From the NCBI RefSeq assembly GCF_018853815.1, contig NZ_JAAOMP010000136.1, positions 1-33,535 on the forward strand: a stretch of DNA of 33,535 bases, given 5' to 3'. Under the pieces are notes generated by a model. It saw only the letters and a list, made by a program, of their open reading frames with translations, ran no database searches and was not told the origin of the DNA. The DNA is from Acidithiobacillus sulfurivorans (GTDB taxonomy: Bacteria > Pseudomonadota > Gammaproteobacteria > Acidithiobacillales > Acidithiobacillaceae). Below, one piece after another: positions 32,488-33,535 of the stretch (position 1 is its first letter; each line of letters starts with the position of its first letter). Position numbers and translations under genes: made by a program.

Positions 32488-32976
32488 GTGATGATTCGTC
32501 TCTATCATGCTGTGTGTTTTTTTGCATTACTCTGTTTCTGCGCTGTGACCGCAAGTGCGGCTGATATGTATACAGAAACCTTACCAGTACCCATCAGTAA
32601 AGCGTCTGGAGAGATTCAGAAAGCACTTTCCATGCATCATTTTAAGGTGGTGATGCATATTGACATACTGAAACGTATTGAGGCCAAAGAATCGGTTTTA
32701 CATATCCAGAACCTCAATCCTGAAAAGTTCCAGGACGTACAGGCTATGGTCTTTTGCAATCCAATGCTTTTTAGTGATCTGCTTAGCGCGCACTGGAGTT
32801 CGGCTGCTGTGTGCCCTCTGAATTTGACCATCTTTGGTAAAGGGGACCAAACCACAATAGTTTACCCAAAACGCGTGGCGTTTACCCACGACACACCAGC
32901 TGATGTAGTGGGTGTAAAGATTGATAACGTGGTCATAGCTGCCTTGAAGAGTATTCCGGGCGCTCATTCCAAGTAA
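32488..32976 (+). CDS. exported DUF302 protein, copy 2
   Basis: A 162-residue exported protein, paralogue of the one at 5140. The mature part matches closely (KASGEIQKAL, HHFKVVMHIDILKRIEAK, FQDVQAMVFCNPMLFSDLLS, SAAVCPLNLTI) with the two Cys kept. The signal peptide differs but has the same length when the GTG at 32488 is used, six bases after AGGAG; the next codon is an ATG that could also serve. A terminator follows at 32995-33030, then the cytochrome P460 copy 2. Confidence 0.8.
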   Translation: MMIRLYHAVCFFALLCFCAVTASAADMYTETLPVPISKASGEIQKALSMHHFKVVMHIDILKRIEAKESVLHIQNLNPEKFQDVQAMVFCNPMLFSDLLSAHWSSAAVCPLNLTIFGKGDQTTIVYPKRVAFTHDTPADVVGVKIDNVVIAALKSIPGAHSK

Positions 32977-32994
32977 CCGTTGGATTTTTCAGAT

Positions 32995-33030
32995 GGTTGA
33001 TCGTAACGGATCAACCTAGTCACTTTTTTA
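32995..33030 (+). terminator. Rho-independent terminator after DUF302 copy 2
   Basis: GGTTGATC (32995-33002) pairs perfectly with GATCAACC (33009-33016) around GTAACG; CTTTTTT lies 7 bases further. It would end or attenuate the DUF302 transcript before the cytochrome gene. No equally good terminator is seen after DUF302 copy 1; only an imperfect hairpin near 5075-5108. Confidence 0.65.
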
Positions 33031-33138
33031 TCGAAAGCCAGCTATTATTACTGGCGCCGTATTTTTCTAGTTGGTCTCATCGCTCTACCCGCAGACTTTG
33101 CGATTCAAGTTGGCCTGTGGGGAAGCCAGGAGAGGAGT

Positions 33139-33535
33139 TTGAATAGGATCAAGTTCAAAGTTGCCGTTTTGCTCTTCGTGACCTGCAGTTTTTCTACGAT
33201 AGCTTGGGCCAACGCCGAAGCGTCTGGTCCCATAGGATCGAAGATTCTCTGGAAGGAAATTCAAACGCTTCAAAAAAATCACGATATCATGCCCGGAAGC
33301 ACACCTTTTCAGCTGGGATCCCGGACGGTGGATCCTTACACGGTGGACTTGGCCAACCCTTTGGCAATATCCAGTATAGAAAAAGCCGGTGGGATATTGA
33401 AAGTGACCCGCTATAGTAATGGAAGCCTGATGGTCAAAGAGAATTACAATACCCACAAGCAGTTGGTGGGCGTTACCGCCATGCTGAAGGCGGCTAAATT
33501 TGATCCTTCAGACCGCAACTGGATCATGGCTGCCT
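33139..33535 (+). CDS. cytochrome P460-family protein, copy 2 (cut by window end)
   Basis: The first 132 codons of a paralogue of the cytochrome at 3384, with an identical SRTVDPYTVDLANPLAISSI block and ILKVTRYSNGSLMVKENYN. The signal peptide (ending AWA) has diverged except for its end. The heme motif, expected about 10 residues on, lies beyond the window. There is no ATG; the best start is a TTG at 33139, though AGGAG is only one base before it, so the true start is uncertain. It follows DUF302 copy 2 in the same direction, 162 bases on. A type B DsrE gene is expected next. Confidence 0.75.
   Translation, partial: MNRIKFKVAVLLFVTCSFSTIAWANAEASGPIGSKILWKEIQTLQKNHDIMPGSTPFQLGSRTVDPYTVDLANPLAISSIEKAGGILKVTRYSNGSLMVKENYNTHKQLVGVTAMLKAAKFDPSDRNWIMAA

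Noticed and set aside
1-33535. CRISPR arrays, tRNA or rRNA genes, riboswitches
   Set aside because: No regularly spaced direct repeats, cloverleaf-like sequence, rRNA stretches or known riboswitch cores were noticed by eye; a covariance-model scan would be needed to exclude small RNAs.

Overview
The window looks like a chromosomal stretch of an acidophilic, sulfur-oxidising proteobacterium, most likely Acidithiobacillus or a close relative. This is inferred from gene content, not from a marker gene: a tusA-dsrE2 sulfur-trafficking pair, several DsrE-like proteins, exported DUF302 proteins, a P460-type cytochrome c, and a full copper-defence set (P1B ATPase, metallochaperone, CusCBA-like pump). 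No rRNA or tRNA was seen.

Layout. 1-159: 3' end of a DsrE-family gene. 416-2468: an ADP-ribosylglycohydrolase homologue lacking the usual acidic metal-site residues, a PsiE-like membrane protein and a remnant of a TRIC/YicG channel gene. 2466-2735: decayed HNH nuclease. 2867-7709: cassette copy 1 (periplasmic DsrE, cytochrome P460, DUF302, phosphate-selective-type porin, second periplasmic DsrE), with a small YgaP-like membrane gene and a decayed Mrr nuclease between its cytochrome and DUF302 genes. 7788-10947: small orphan genes, an XRE regulator, an IS3 remnant, a HigBA toxin-antitoxin pair and a small membrane protein. 11076-13632: a CBS-domain gene and a tightly coupled operon of class II aldolase, PadR regulator, carboxymuconolactone decarboxylase-like protein and an unknown. 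13887-14054: IS21 remnant. 14303-17416: a large fusion of a putative RelE-like domain, a UvrD-like helicase and an ankyrin segment. 17602-18009: a secreted Gln-rich protein. 18154-21643: copper export operon (copA, DUF302, copZ-like, glutaredoxin-like). 21970-28798: Met-rich protein, CusC, CusB and CusA homologues, Met-rich protein. 29270-30022: tusA-dsrE2. 30398 to the end: cassette copy 2, inverted relative to copy 1.

How the parts fit. The cassette is the main unexplained system. A porin and a periplasmic DsrE protein are divergently transcribed from a periplasmic DUF302 protein and a cytochrome P460, all predicted to be exported. It occurs twice, in opposite orientation, about 25 kb apart. 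The mature proteins are nearly identical, while signal peptides, many silent sites and several start codons have diverged. That pattern suggests an old duplication held by selection. The copper genes form two opposed units sharing one intergenic region: copA exports Cu(I) from the cytoplasm and the Cus-like pump clears the periplasm. Between the cassettes lies a patchwork of decayed nucleases, insertion-sequence scraps and a toxin-antitoxin pair, typical of accessory DNA that has gained and lost material repeatedly.
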